From Micromonospora tarensis (lineage in GTDB: Bacteria > Actinomycetota > Actinomycetes > Mycobacteriales > Micromonosporaceae), in assembly GCF_016803395.1 (NCBI RefSeq), contig NZ_JAEVHL010000032.1:1-40356 (forward strand): a stretch of DNA of 40,356 nucleotides. Reading direction: 5' to 3'. Numbering within the stretch: position 1 is the stretch's first letter; the number at the start of each line of letters is the position of its first letter. A model generated the notes under the pieces. The model made no database searches, was not told the origin of the DNA, and saw nothing but the letters and a program-made list of their open reading frames with translations. A program made the position numbers and the translations under genes. This document shows positions 31,958 through 39,155 of this stretch, in pieces.

Positions 31958-32536
31958 ATGACGGGCAAGCTGCGTAAAGGCTTCCACCGTGAAGCTAACG
32001 AGACTGCCGAGTCCATCCGAGCCGAGCTTGGACTCGGAAACTTCGACCCACTGGACCCGTGGAAGCTAGCTGCGCACCTGGACATCGAGATCCGGAAACT
32101 CAGCGACATCGCGGTTGAAGAGCCGGCGGTGTCGTGCCTGCTGGAGGAGGACGACAAGTCGCTCAGCGCCGCGACCGTGTTCAAGGGCTCGAAGCGGCGC
32201 ATCGTCGTAAACGACGCACACGGGCTCCCTCGGCAATGCTCCAGTATCTGCCACGAACTCGCCCACGGTCTGCTTCTACATACCCCCGCCATAGCGTTCA
32301 ACGCCAGCGGCTGCCGTCACTGGGACCAGGAGATGGAGGACGAGGCGGATTGCCTAGGCGGGAAGCTACTGCTCACGGACCAAGCCGCACGAGGTCTCGT
32401 CACGCGGAACGTCGCAGCGGACGCCGCCCAACGCCGCTACGGCATTAGCCCAGAGATGCTCCGGTACCGCCTCAACATGAGCGGTGCCCAAAGGCTGCGG
32501 CAGAGCAAAAATCGCCAGCCTACGGGTAACCGCTAA
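31958..32536 (+). CDS. ImmA/IrrE-family metallopeptidase
   Basis: A 192-aa protein with the zinc motif HELAH at residues 99-103 and the third ligand in EMEDEAD (Glu129 region), as in the ImmA/IrrE family (PF06114). The N-terminal segment DPLDPWKLAAHLDIEI and a strand before the motif (KRRIVVNDAHGLPRQCSSICHE) fit the family. Such enzymes cleave an associated XRE-type repressor in response to DNA damage or other stress. Here the regulator gene is 4 bp upstream. The pair sits head to head with the ubiquitin-like operon, suggesting inducible expression of it. Confidence 0.9.
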   Translation: MTGKLRKGFHREANETAESIRAELGLGNFDPLDPWKLAAHLDIEIRKLSDIAVEEPAVSCLLEEDDKSLSAATVFKGSKRRIVVNDAHGLPRQCSSICHELAHGLLLHTPAIAFNASGCRHWDQEMEDEADCLGGKLLLTDQAARGLVTRNVAADAAQRRYGISPEMLRYRLNMSGAQRLRQSKNRQPTGNR

Positions 32537-32628
32537 TTGTCGGACGCTACCCTGATATCCGGCTACAGGACGTAGTGTGCGAGCTTGAGCCGCGCTGGGA
32601 ACGGCGGTGAAGTACGACTTGGCCGGGC

Positions 32629-33627
32629 TTAGGCTGTTCGCAATCGAGCCTCTGGCGCAAGAACCGATGCTGTCTCGATTTGGGTCGATGTTCCGCCTGA
32701 GATGACGATCCCGGCAGCACTGGTCTCGGTCTTGAGAAGTTCGGGCTGCGCCAGGCTCTTCAATGCCGCCACGACCTCGAGGACAGGAAATTCACGACGA
32801 TCGGCGAGATACCGCGCAACAGTGCGGGCAGCGGGTCGGGGAAGTTCCGCGTCCTTGGGCAGCTTGCCGTCGGCGTTGAGGAACGCCATTACTACCTCCC
32901 AGGCGAGGTAGAAGGTTTCGACGAACTTGCCGTCGTATGGAAGTGGACATACGACAAGCTTTCGCTTGTCGTCCCTCACTACTTTGTCGGACTTCCCCTG
33001 ATTGGCGGGAACGATGCCGATCCGAAGTCCCCGGTCGCCCTGAAGCGCTCCAGGATTAATCTTTACCGTGGTTCCGACCCAGCGGTCCGCATCGGGGGAT
33101 CCGAGGAATAGATCTGCGCGCCACAACCCGCTGATGCTGTGTGGCAAAAGAGATCCTTGGCCCTTCCGCCGAAAGGCGGCGGAGGCTGCGGCAAGGTGGC
33201 GCTTCAGTTTTACGGGGCGTCCACGAGAGCCCGAAAGTAGTGACGACTCGTCTGTCAGAAGCGCGGCGGCGGTGTCGATGAGTTGCTGAGATCCTGCCTT
33301 TTCTGCTCCGAAGAGGATTGAGCCAACCTCTTCACCCGGAACATTGCATAGAGCAAGCGCGTCATACACCCGTTCCGAGACGCTCGCTTCACCTCGACTA
33401 ACGGCGTCATGCGCTGCGTATTCGAAACAGATGCCGGTGTCACCGTCACCTGGGCGGCGAAGGCGAGAAAGCATCTTCAGCTTCAGGCCCTCCCGGCCCC
33501 CTGCCTCCTCGACCACATCGGCCTTTAATGAGTAGAGAATACCGATGAGAATGGGGCGCACCACTGCTGTGACAGCCGACACTTCGTCTGCCACAGGGTT
33601 AAGTTGCTGCTCGGTGCGGATCTCCAT
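32629..33627 (-). CDS. Unrecognised protein, possible PD-(D/E)XK-like core
   Basis: A 332-aa protein convergent with the ImmA-type gene. I do not recognise the family. Visible patterns are GICFEYAAHDAVSR near residue 65, SGLWRADLFLGSPDADRWVGTTVKIN near 165-190, GLRIGIVPANQGKSDK, and a C-terminal helical part. The E...D...(T)xK arrangement around WRADLFLG / VGTTVKIN resembles a PD-(D/E)XK nuclease core with the E of ExK replaced. This is a weak, by-eye inference. Codon usage is less G/C-biased than its neighbours, suggesting separate acquisition. It is the last gene before the truncated sigma factor. Confidence 0.55.
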   Translation of the reverse strand: MEIRTEQQLNPVADEVSAVTAVVRPILIGILYSLKADVVEEAGGREGLKLKMLSRLRRPGDGDTGICFEYAAHDAVSRGEASVSERVYDALALCNVPGEEVGSILFGAEKAGSQQLIDTAAALLTDESSLLSGSRGRPVKLKRHLAAASAAFRRKGQGSLLPHSISGLWRADLFLGSPDADRWVGTTVKINPGALQGDRGLRIGIVPANQGKSDKVVRDDKRKLVVCPLPYDGKFVETFYLAWEVVMAFLNADGKLPKDAELPRPAARTVARYLADRREFPVLEVVAALKSLAQPELLKTETSAAGIVISGGTSTQIETASVLAPEARLRTA

Positions 33628-33688
33628 GTCAGCACACTAGCGACCAAAGTCGATCAAGAAACGACTGCCTGCCACGAGTGGATTCGGA

Positions 33689-33712
33689 GTTGAAGTTGGA
33701 GTTGGAGTTGGC
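33689..33712. repeat. Short tandem repeat of GTTGGA (four copies)
   Basis: GTTGAA, GTTGGA, GTTGGA and GTTGGC follow each other directly at 33689-33712, in the intergenic space just left of the sigma-factor remnant. It may mark the recombination junction or be a chance slippage repeat. Confidence 0.7.
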
Positions 33713-33730
33713 TTCTTTCGACGCTTGACT

Positions 33731-33826
33731 ACCGTGAAGAGCCAGACCGCCAAATCGCTTGCCAAGTTGCGCGTCGTCGCGCCCGAACTCGCCGAGCTCT
33801 ACGTCCTGGAAGGAAGCGCCCGATGA
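33731..33826 (+). pseudogene. 3' remnant of a SigE-family sigma factor
   Basis: Codons for TVKSQTAKSLAKLRVVAPE and then LAELYVLEGSAR end at the TGA 33824-33826. This is the end of sigma region 4.2 (the GTVKSQ turn) plus the tail of SigE-family ECF-like sigma factors from Micromonospora. Codons before 33731 have no sigma character, so about the first 80% of the gene is missing. The remnant stop overlaps the start of the next gene as ATGA, the native arrangement. The break is best explained by insertion of the island (inference). Confidence 0.7.
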
Positions 33827-35013
33827 ACGACCAGCGCCTCCGGCTCGACCTGAGCGAGCTGGCCGAAGAGGTCACCGTGGTCGACCTGCGGGACCGGACT
33901 CTGCGTACGTCCCGCCGGCTCGGCATCCAGCGGGCGGTGGCCACTTCGGCCGCCGCTCTGGTGCTGATCGCGGCGGCGACCGGCACCGCTTTCGCCATCC
34001 GGCCGGACCAGTCTCCAAACCCGCAGCCCGCCGACACCCCGTCGGTCACGGCGACCCCGTCGCCAACCCAGCCGCCCAGCCCGCCGGCGTCCACCAGCGC
34101 CGGCGACCCGCCCGGTACCTCACCTGGCAGCGGGTCCAGCACGAACACGTCGGCTGTGAAGTTCGGGAAGCTCGTCTACGGCCCCGCCGAGCTGACCGGG
34201 GCGGAGGCCGCGAACCTGCGATCCTGGCGCCCCGGCGACAACCCGGTACGACTGCTGGCGCTGCCCGAACTCGCGCTGAAGGGCAACGTGAGCGTCTCGC
34301 CGGACGGCCGTCGGGTGGCCTGGGTGGACAGCGACGGCAACAGCAACAACCTCTTCGTCGCCAACGTCGACGGCTCCGACAGGCAGAAGGTGCGCTCGGA
34401 TGTCGATCCGTACTGCGTCACCGCGGTCTGGTCGCCGGACGGGCGGCAACTGCTGTTCCGCGAGACGAAGGCGAACGACGCGGGTGGGCCCGGCCGATAC
34501 GGTGTGCTGGACGTGCGCTCGACGGCCAAGACCGTGCGCTGGTGGGCCACTGAACCTGCCGCCTGCCACGCTCTCTGGTCGGCCGACGGTCGGACCATCG
34601 CCATGAACACCGACCTCGGGGTCACCCTCTACGCAACGGACGGCACGACGAGGCGGGTCGTTCCCGGCTTCTCGCGGGACGGGTGGCGCAGCAACGACGT
34701 CGCCAGTCTCTCCCCGGACGGCTCCCGGGTCGCCCTGCTGCGGGAGAAGCCCGGTGGGGACGATGGCGACGTCGCCCGCGACCTGCGCGTCAACGTCGTG
34801 TTGGACACCCGGACCGGCAAGTCGGTCGCGCTGCCACTCGGCGGACGCGAGCTGTGGCAGCTCCACTTCCAGACCGACGGGTCGATGGTCGTACGAGTCC
34901 GGGCCGGCAACGGGTACGCCGTGCTGTTGGTGGACGAGGACGGCAGGAAGATCTCCGAGACCGCCGAGCTGGCGGCGTTCAGGGACATGCAGATCCTGGC
35001 CGTCGTGGCCTGA
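33823..35013 (+). CDS. Membrane-anchored TolB/WD40-like beta-propeller protein (sigma-factor partner)
   Basis: A 396-aa protein from ATG 33823. A cytoplasmic N-terminus of about 35 residues (RLRLDLSELAEEVTVVDLRD) is followed by one transmembrane helix (about 39-60). A Pro/Ser/Thr-rich linker (about 65-110) leads to an extracytoplasmic domain with PD40-type repeats: SPDGRRVAW, SPDGRQLLF, SADGRTIAM, SPDGSRVAL. This layout is typical of the proteins encoded right after SigE-family sigma factors in Micromonospora, probably acting as regulator or anti-sigma-like partner. Here its sigma gene is only a remnant, so the original promoter may be lost and function is doubtful. Confidence 0.8.
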   Translation: MNDQRLRLDLSELAEEVTVVDLRDRTLRTSRRLGIQRAVATSAAALVLIAAATGTAFAIRPDQSPNPQPADTPSVTATPSPTQPPSPPASTSAGDPPGTSPGSGSSTNTSAVKFGKLVYGPAELTGAEAANLRSWRPGDNPVRLLALPELALKGNVSVSPDGRRVAWVDSDGNSNNLFVANVDGSDRQKVRSDVDPYCVTAVWSPDGRQLLFRETKANDAGGPGRYGVLDVRSTAKTVRWWATEPAACHALWSADGRTIAMNTDLGVTLYATDGTTRRVVPGFSRDGWRSNDVASLSPDGSRVALLREKPGGDDGDVARDLRVNVVLDTRTGKSVALPLGGRELWQLHFQTDGSMVVRVRAGNGYAVLLVDEDGRKISETAELAAFRDMQILAVVA

Positions 35014-35029
35014 CGACCAGAACGGCGAA

Positions 35030-35057
35030 GGGCGGGTCATCTCCGGGTGATCCGCCC
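35030..35057 (+). terminator. Hairpin terminator after the TolB-like gene
   Basis: GGGCGGGTCA (35030-35039) pairs with TGATCCGCCC (35048-35057), with one G-T wobble, around an 8-nt loop. It lies 16 bp after the stop codon at 35013. No T-run follows. Confidence 0.65.
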
Positions 35058-35157
35058 GTCCATGACCTCCGCCACGTCCGTCGATCGGGGCGGTGCCGGT
35101 GGTGCCTCCGGTGACAGACTGGTCGCCGCAGGCAACGAATGGCGTGAGGGGGCGCGG

Positions 35158-35925
35158 GTGCGCTGGCGCAGTTTTGTCGCGGTCGGGGACAGCTTCACCG
35201 AGGGCATGGACGACGCGTACCCGGACGGCACCTTCCGGGGTTGGGCGGACCTGGTGGCGACCCGGCTCGCCGCCGAGGCGGGCCCCGACTTCCGGTACGC
35301 GAACCTGGCCATCCGGGGTCGGCTCTTCCCCAGCGTGGTCGCCGAGCAGGTGCCCGCGGCGGTGGCGATGAAGCCCGACCTGATCAGCTTCGCGGCTGGC
35401 GGCAACGACGTGTTGCGCCGCACCTTCGATCCGGACACCCTGGTCGCCCGCTTCGACGAGGTGGTCCGGCAGCTGCGCTCGGGTGGCGCAGACGTACTGC
35501 TCTTCCGGTTCGCCGACGTGATGGCCCGACTGCCCGGTCAGCGCCTGGTCGCTCCCCGGGTGCAGCTGCTCAACCAGGCGGTCGGTGAGACCGCCGACCG
35601 GCACGGCGCGATCATGGTCGACCTGTACGCCGACGACACGTTCCTCAACCCGATGCTCTGGAGCACCGACCGGTTGCACCTCTCCCCGGCCGGTCACCGG
35701 CGGGTCGCGGGTCAGGTGTTGAACGCGCTCGGGGTCGGTTGCGACGAGGAGTGGCTGCTGGTCCCGCCGCATCCGGCGCCGTCGCCGTGGCTGGCCGCCC
35801 GCGCCGCCGACCTGCGCTGGGCCGGTCAACACCTCGCCCCCTGGGTGAAGCGGCGGCTGACCGGCCGGTCGTCCGGCGACACGGTGACCGCGAAGCGTCC
35901 GCAGCTCGGGCCGATCGTCGACTGA
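35158..35925 (+). CDS. SGNH/GDSL-type hydrolase (esterase/lipase)
   Basis: A 255-aa protein from GTG 35158 with GAGGGGG upstream; frames open to 35047 but that start lies within the preceding terminator. The SGNH blocks are clear: GDSFTEG with Ser12, an ANLAIRGR Gly block, GGND with Asn83, and D-R-L-H with Asp171 and His174. No signal peptide is present, so it is likely cytoplasmic. Members deacylate or hydrolyse esters; the substrate is unknown. The next gene begins 2 bp after its stop. Confidence 0.92.
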   Translation: MRWRSFVAVGDSFTEGMDDAYPDGTFRGWADLVATRLAAEAGPDFRYANLAIRGRLFPSVVAEQVPAAVAMKPDLISFAAGGNDVLRRTFDPDTLVARFDEVVRQLRSGGADVLLFRFADVMARLPGQRLVAPRVQLLNQAVGETADRHGAIMVDLYADDTFLNPMLWSTDRLHLSPAGHRRVAGQVLNALGVGCDEEWLLVPPHPAPSPWLAARAADLRWAGQHLAPWVKRRLTGRSSGDTVTAKRPQLGPIVD

Positions 35926-35927
35926 CA

Positions 35928-36374
35928 GTGCTCACCCTGCACACCGCGCCGCTGCTGCGCCGCGACCAGAGCGGTGCGCCGGTGCCGGGGCACGCCGTGC
36001 TGGTCAACGGTGACCGGGTCGGGGCCGTCGGCCCGCTGGCCGAGCTGACCGGGGCGTACCCGGGGGTTCGGGTTCGTCGCTGGCCCGGCACGCTGGGGCC
36101 GGGCCTGGTGCACGACGGCCCCCTTCCGGCGGCACCCACCCCCCGCGAGCGGGTGTACGGGTTGCTGCGCGACGGGGTGACAGCGGTGCTGGCGGAGCAC
36201 CTGGGCGACCCGGCGCTGCGGGCCGCGGTCGATCGGAGTGACCTGCTGGTGTTGGCCGCCGCCGCGGTGCCGACCCTGCGTCCGGGCGGACGGGCCGACC
36301 TCGCCGTGCATGACGTCGACGGTGCCTGTCTGGTGACCGTGGTCGCCGGCCGGATCGCCCACCGCCGGGCCTGA
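35928..36374 (+). CDS. Imidazolonepropionase-like domain protein (short)
   Basis: A 148-aa protein from GTG 35928. LTLHTAPLLRRDQSGAPVPG followed by HAVLVNGDRVGAVGPLAEL is the composite N-terminal beta-sandwich of amidohydrolases of the imidazolonepropionase type. RADLAVHDVDGACLVTVVAGRI is the matching C-terminal strand group. The metal-binding TIM barrel (HxH motifs) between them is absent, so it cannot be a normal amidohydrolase. Such short forms are common next to SGNH hydrolase genes in Micromonospora. No function is proposed. Confidence 0.7.
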   Translation: MLTLHTAPLLRRDQSGAPVPGHAVLVNGDRVGAVGPLAELTGAYPGVRVRRWPGTLGPGLVHDGPLPAAPTPRERVYGLLRDGVTAVLAEHLGDPALRAAVDRSDLLVLAAAAVPTLRPGGRADLAVHDVDGACLVTVVAGRIAHRRA

Positions 36375-37340
36375 GTGGGTCTGGCCTCCACTGTGGAGAC
36401 CTGCTCGGAATCGGGGTCGCCCGATGTCCGACCTCCCGCCTGGCAGGTGCGGGCGGCAGACAGCGGGGCGACCGGCGAGTGGAGTGGCAGTTGCTACTTC
36501 CGAACCGACTTCCAGGGCCCGGCGGTCGCGCCGACCGTCACCTCGACCGACTTCCCGACCGAGGGCTGGCATCCGGCGTTGCCCGGCCAGTTCACCTTCG
36601 ATGCCGCGGCCACGCCGGACGCGGTCGGCTTCCGCTACCAGCTCAACGGTGGCGTCGTCCAGACGGTGCCGGCGGACGGGCCCGGTGGCTCGGCGACGGT
36701 CACGATCACCCCGGACGCGGGGCCCAGCAGCCTCACTGTGGTAGGCGTCGACACCGCTGGCAACCGCTCGCCGGAGGCCCGGTACGAGTTCCGGGCGAGT
36801 GACATCTCGCCGATCGTCACCGGCAGACTCGCCGAGGTCGGCGTGCCGGCCACGTTCACCGTTCAGCCGGGGATGGCCGGGGTGGTTCCCTACCGCTTCC
36901 ACTTGGACGGCGACCCGGAGCAGACCGTCGAGGCGGCGGCCGACGGCACCGCCACGCTCACCGTCACCGCGACCCGGGGCGGCAACCGGACGCTCTCCGT
37001 GACCAGCGTGACCGCCGCCGACGTGGCCGCCACCGCGGTACGCACGTTCGCGCTGAGCATCGCTCCGAAGATCTCCGCGACGGTCTACCAGCAGGGTGCC
37101 ACCAGTGGCGGCCCGGGCGTGCCCGGGGTCTTCACCTTCACCCCGCGCCAGTCGGACGTGGTCAGCTACCGCTACCGCTTCGGCACGGTGACCAGCACGG
37201 TGGCCGCCGCTGCCGACGGCACCGCGTCGGTGACCTGGACGCCGACGAAGGCGGGCTTCACCGTGCTCACCGTCTGGAGCGTCAACCGGGACGGCACCCA
37301 GTCGGACTCGGCCAGCTTTGCCTTCACCGTGCGTGCGTGA
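36375..37340 (+). pseudogene. 5'-truncated secreted Ig-like repeat protein
   Basis: 321 codons from GTG 36375, directly after the previous stop. The product has three beta-sandwich Ig-like repeats (VTSTDFPTEGWHPALPGQFTF; ISPIVTGRLAEVGVPATFTV; ISATVYQQGATSGGPGVPGVF), each about 95 residues with the same strand pattern. It begins in the middle of a domain (WQVRAADSGATGEWSGSCYFRTD) and has no signal peptide. Proteins with such repeats are normally long and secreted. It is read as the 3' remainder of a larger gene; a functional short form cannot be excluded. Confidence 0.55.
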
Positions 37341-37368
37341 CCTACCGCTGAGTGGCCAGGGCGCGCCG

Positions 37369-37397
37369 GCCCACCATCCCGTCCCGGGGTGGTGGGC
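37369..37397 (+). terminator. Hairpin terminator
   Basis: GCCCACCATCCC (37369-37380) pairs with GGGGTGGTGGGC (37386-37397), with one G-T wobble, around a 5-nt loop, downstream of the Ig-like gene. Confidence 0.7.
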
Positions 37398-37447
37398 GGT
37401 CCTCGTTACAGCGGTCGGAAGCGGCGATCCGGCGTACCTTGGGGCTC

Positions 37448-38350
37448 ATGTCTGTGCCGAACGATCCTGATCCCCGCCTCCAGTCGTACGCGGACCCGCA
37501 GCGGCTCGTCACCACCGAATGGCTGGCCGAGCACCTGGGCGACGAGGGCCTCGTCGTGGTCGAGTCCGACGAGGACGTGCTGCTCTACGAATCCGGTCAC
37601 ATTCCCGGCGCCGTCAAGGTCGACTGGCACCTTGAGCTGAACGACCAGGTGACCCGGGACTACCTGGACGCCAAGAGCTTCGCCGAGTTGTGCGCCGCGA
37701 AGGGCATCGGCCGGGGCGACACGGTCGTCTTCTACGGCGACAACTTCAACTGGTGGGCCGCGTACGCCCTCTGGGTGTTCTCGCTCTTCGGCCACGCCGA
37801 TGTGCGGCTGCTCGACGGCGGCCGGCAGAAGTGGATCGCCGAGGGGCGTGAGGTGACCCGCGACAAGCCGGCCCGTCCGCGCGCCGACTACCCCGTGCCG
37901 CTGCGCGACGACGCGCCGCTGCGGGCCTACCGCGAGCAGGTCATGGCGCATATCGCCGCCGGTCGGCCGCTTGTCGACGTCCGGTCCCCCGGTGAGTACA
38001 CCGGCGAGATGCTGCACATGCCGGACTACCCGCAGGAGGGCGCACTGCGCGGCGGGCACATCCCGGGTGCGGTCAGCAAGCCGTGGAAGTCCGCCGCCAA
38101 CTCCGACGGCACGTTCAAGTCCGCCGACGAGCTGAAGGCGATCTACGCCGACCAGCTCGGGCTCAGCCCGGACGACGACGTGATCGCGTACTGCCGGATC
38201 GGTGAGCGGTCCAGCCACACCTGGTTCGTGCTGCGGCACCTGCTGGGCTACCCGCAGGTGCGCAACTACGACGGCTCGTGGACCGAGTGGGGCAACCTGG
38301 TCCGGGCACCCGTGGTGAAGGGCGACCAGCCCGGCGGCCTCGCCGCCTGA
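37448..38350 (+). CDS. Sulfurtransferase (two-domain rhodanese)
   Basis: A 300-aa protein from ATG 37448. Two rhodanese domains: an inactive N-terminal one (about 20-140; [25 protein letters not shown]) and an active C-terminal one (about 165-290) with the loop [10 protein letters not shown], where Cys249 carries the persulfide. The CRxGxRS pattern is typical of actinobacterial thiosulfate sulfurtransferases (CysA/SseA type). It moves sulfur from thiosulfate to cyanide or protein acceptors. It ends at a 14-bp hairpin and stands alone. Confidence 0.92.
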   Translation: MSVPNDPDPRLQSYADPQRLVTTEWLAEHLGDEGLVVVESDEDVLLYESGHIPGAVKVDWHLELNDQVTRDYLDAKSFAELCAAKGIGRGDTVVFYGDNFNWWAAYALWVFSLFGHADVRLLDGGRQKWIAEGREVTRDKPARPRADYPVPLRDDAPLRAYREQVMAHIAAGRPLVDVRSPGEYTGEMLHMPDYPQEGALRGGHIPGAVSKPWKSAANSDGTFKSADELKAIYADQLGLSPDDDVIAYCRIGERSSHTWFVLRHLLGYPQVRNYDGSWTEWGNLVRAPVVKGDQPGGLAA

Positions 38351-38359
38351 GCGGCACAG

Positions 38360-38397
38360 CCGTCCCCGCGCGATTTGCACACGTCGCGCGGGGACGG
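38360..38397 (+). terminator. Perfect 14-bp hairpin terminator
   Basis: The left arm CCGTCCCCGCGCGA (38360-38373) pairs exactly with 38384-38397 across a 10-nt loop, 10 bp after the sulfurtransferase stop. Confidence 0.85.
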
Positions 38398-38466
38398 GCG
38401 TTCTGCCAGTCAGCCGGCGCGGTGCGCGTCAGCTGGCAGACGCACGGCAGGCGGGCAAAGGTTGGG

Positions 38467-39048
38467 TCAGTCCGGTGGCGTTCCGGTCAGGTAGCGCTGG
38501 AGGGTCGGTGCGATCCAGGAGACGAGGTCCTCCGGCGTCGTGTCCACCATGGGCGGCAGCCGGACGATGTATCTGGTGAAGGCGAGGCCGAGGATCTGAC
38601 TGGCCACCAGGCCGGCCCGTCGGGCGGTCGTCGCCGGGTCGGTGCCGAAGGTGGCAACGGCAGCGGTGAGTTGGTCGGTGAAGATGCCGCGCATGCGTTC
38701 GGCCGCACCGGGATTGGTGCTGGCGGCGCGGAGCAGCGCCACCAGCGTCTCGTCGCCCTCCCAGCGGGCGAGGAAGTGCCGGACCAGCACCTTGCCCAGG
38801 TCATCGGGTGGCACCGAGCTGAGGTCGGGCAGCCGCAGGTCGAACTCGGCCGCCGCCGCGAAGAGCCCTTCCTTGCTGCCGTAGTAGCGCATCACCATCG
38901 ACGGGTCGATCTGGGCGTCGGCGGCGATGGCCCGGATGGTGGCGCGCTCGTATCCGTCCGTTGCGAACCGTTCCCGAGCCGCTCGCAGGATCGCCGCCCG
39001 GGTGACGTCCGAGCGGCGGGGATGGGTCGACGGCGCCGGCGAGGTCAT
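38467..39048 (-). CDS. TetR-family transcriptional regulator
   Basis: A 193-aa protein. The N-terminal TetR helix-turn-helix is clear at residues about 15-65 (RAAILRAARERFATDGYERATIRAIAADAQIDPSMVMRYYGSKEGLFAAA). The C-terminal ligand-binding domain is of the common actinobacterial type (GLAFTRYIVRLPPM...LVSWIAPTLQRYL). It is divergent from the FAD-monooxygenase gene across 107 bp that hold three copies of one palindrome, so it very likely represses that gene and itself until a ligand binds. Confidence 0.92.
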   Translation of the reverse strand: MTSPAPSTHPRRSDVTRAAILRAARERFATDGYERATIRAIAADAQIDPSMVMRYYGSKEGLFAAAAEFDLRLPDLSSVPPDDLGKVLVRHFLARWEGDETLVALLRAASTNPGAAERMRGIFTDQLTAAVATFGTDPATTARRAGLVASQILGLAFTRYIVRLPPMVDTTPEDLVSWIAPTLQRYLTGTPPD

Positions 39049-39060
39049 GGCGACAACCGT

Positions 39061-39136
39061 ATGCCAACACCTGTTGACACGCCATCAGGGCGCGCCCTAG
39101 CGTTGCCAACAGGTGTTTGCCAACAAATGTTGGCAA
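39061..39136. promoter_or_regulatory. Three TetR-type operators (TTGCCAACA-N2-TGTTGGCAA)
   Basis: The best copy is a 20-bp near-perfect palindrome at 39117-39136 (9-bp arms, AA spacer). A second at 39103-39122 (ttgccaaca-gg-tgtttgcca) overlaps it, and a third is at 39061-39080 (atgccaaca-cc-tgttgacac). The shared core is CCAACA-N2-TGTT. They occupy the divergent region between the TetR gene and the monooxygenase gene, matching autoregulated TetR control. Confidence 0.85.
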
Positions 39137-39155
39137 CGGCTGTCGGGAGGTTGCC

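Larger units (their letters stand above)
1..33730. mobile_element. Putative accessory/integrative island (right edge in a sigma-factor gene)
   Basis: Inferred island. A large serine recombinase sits at the left (119-1603). A plasmid/ICE-type replication-relaxation gene, a DUF2637 remnant and several defence-type systems lie inside. At about 33,731 the sequence abruptly becomes the last 31 or so codons of a SigE-family sigma factor followed by its usual partner gene. The left boundary lies at or before base 1 and was not seen. No shared att core longer than 5 bp could be matched between the two ends, and the island could be composite. Confidence 0.4.

Noticed and set aside
1..33740. Common att core (gtgaa at 13-17 and 33734-33738)
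   Set aside because: Five bases shared at the two ends is not significant without an empty-site comparison.
34120..35832. 570-codon open frame on the minus strand
   Set aside because: Runs antisense through the TolB-like and SGNH genes, both well supported by motifs.
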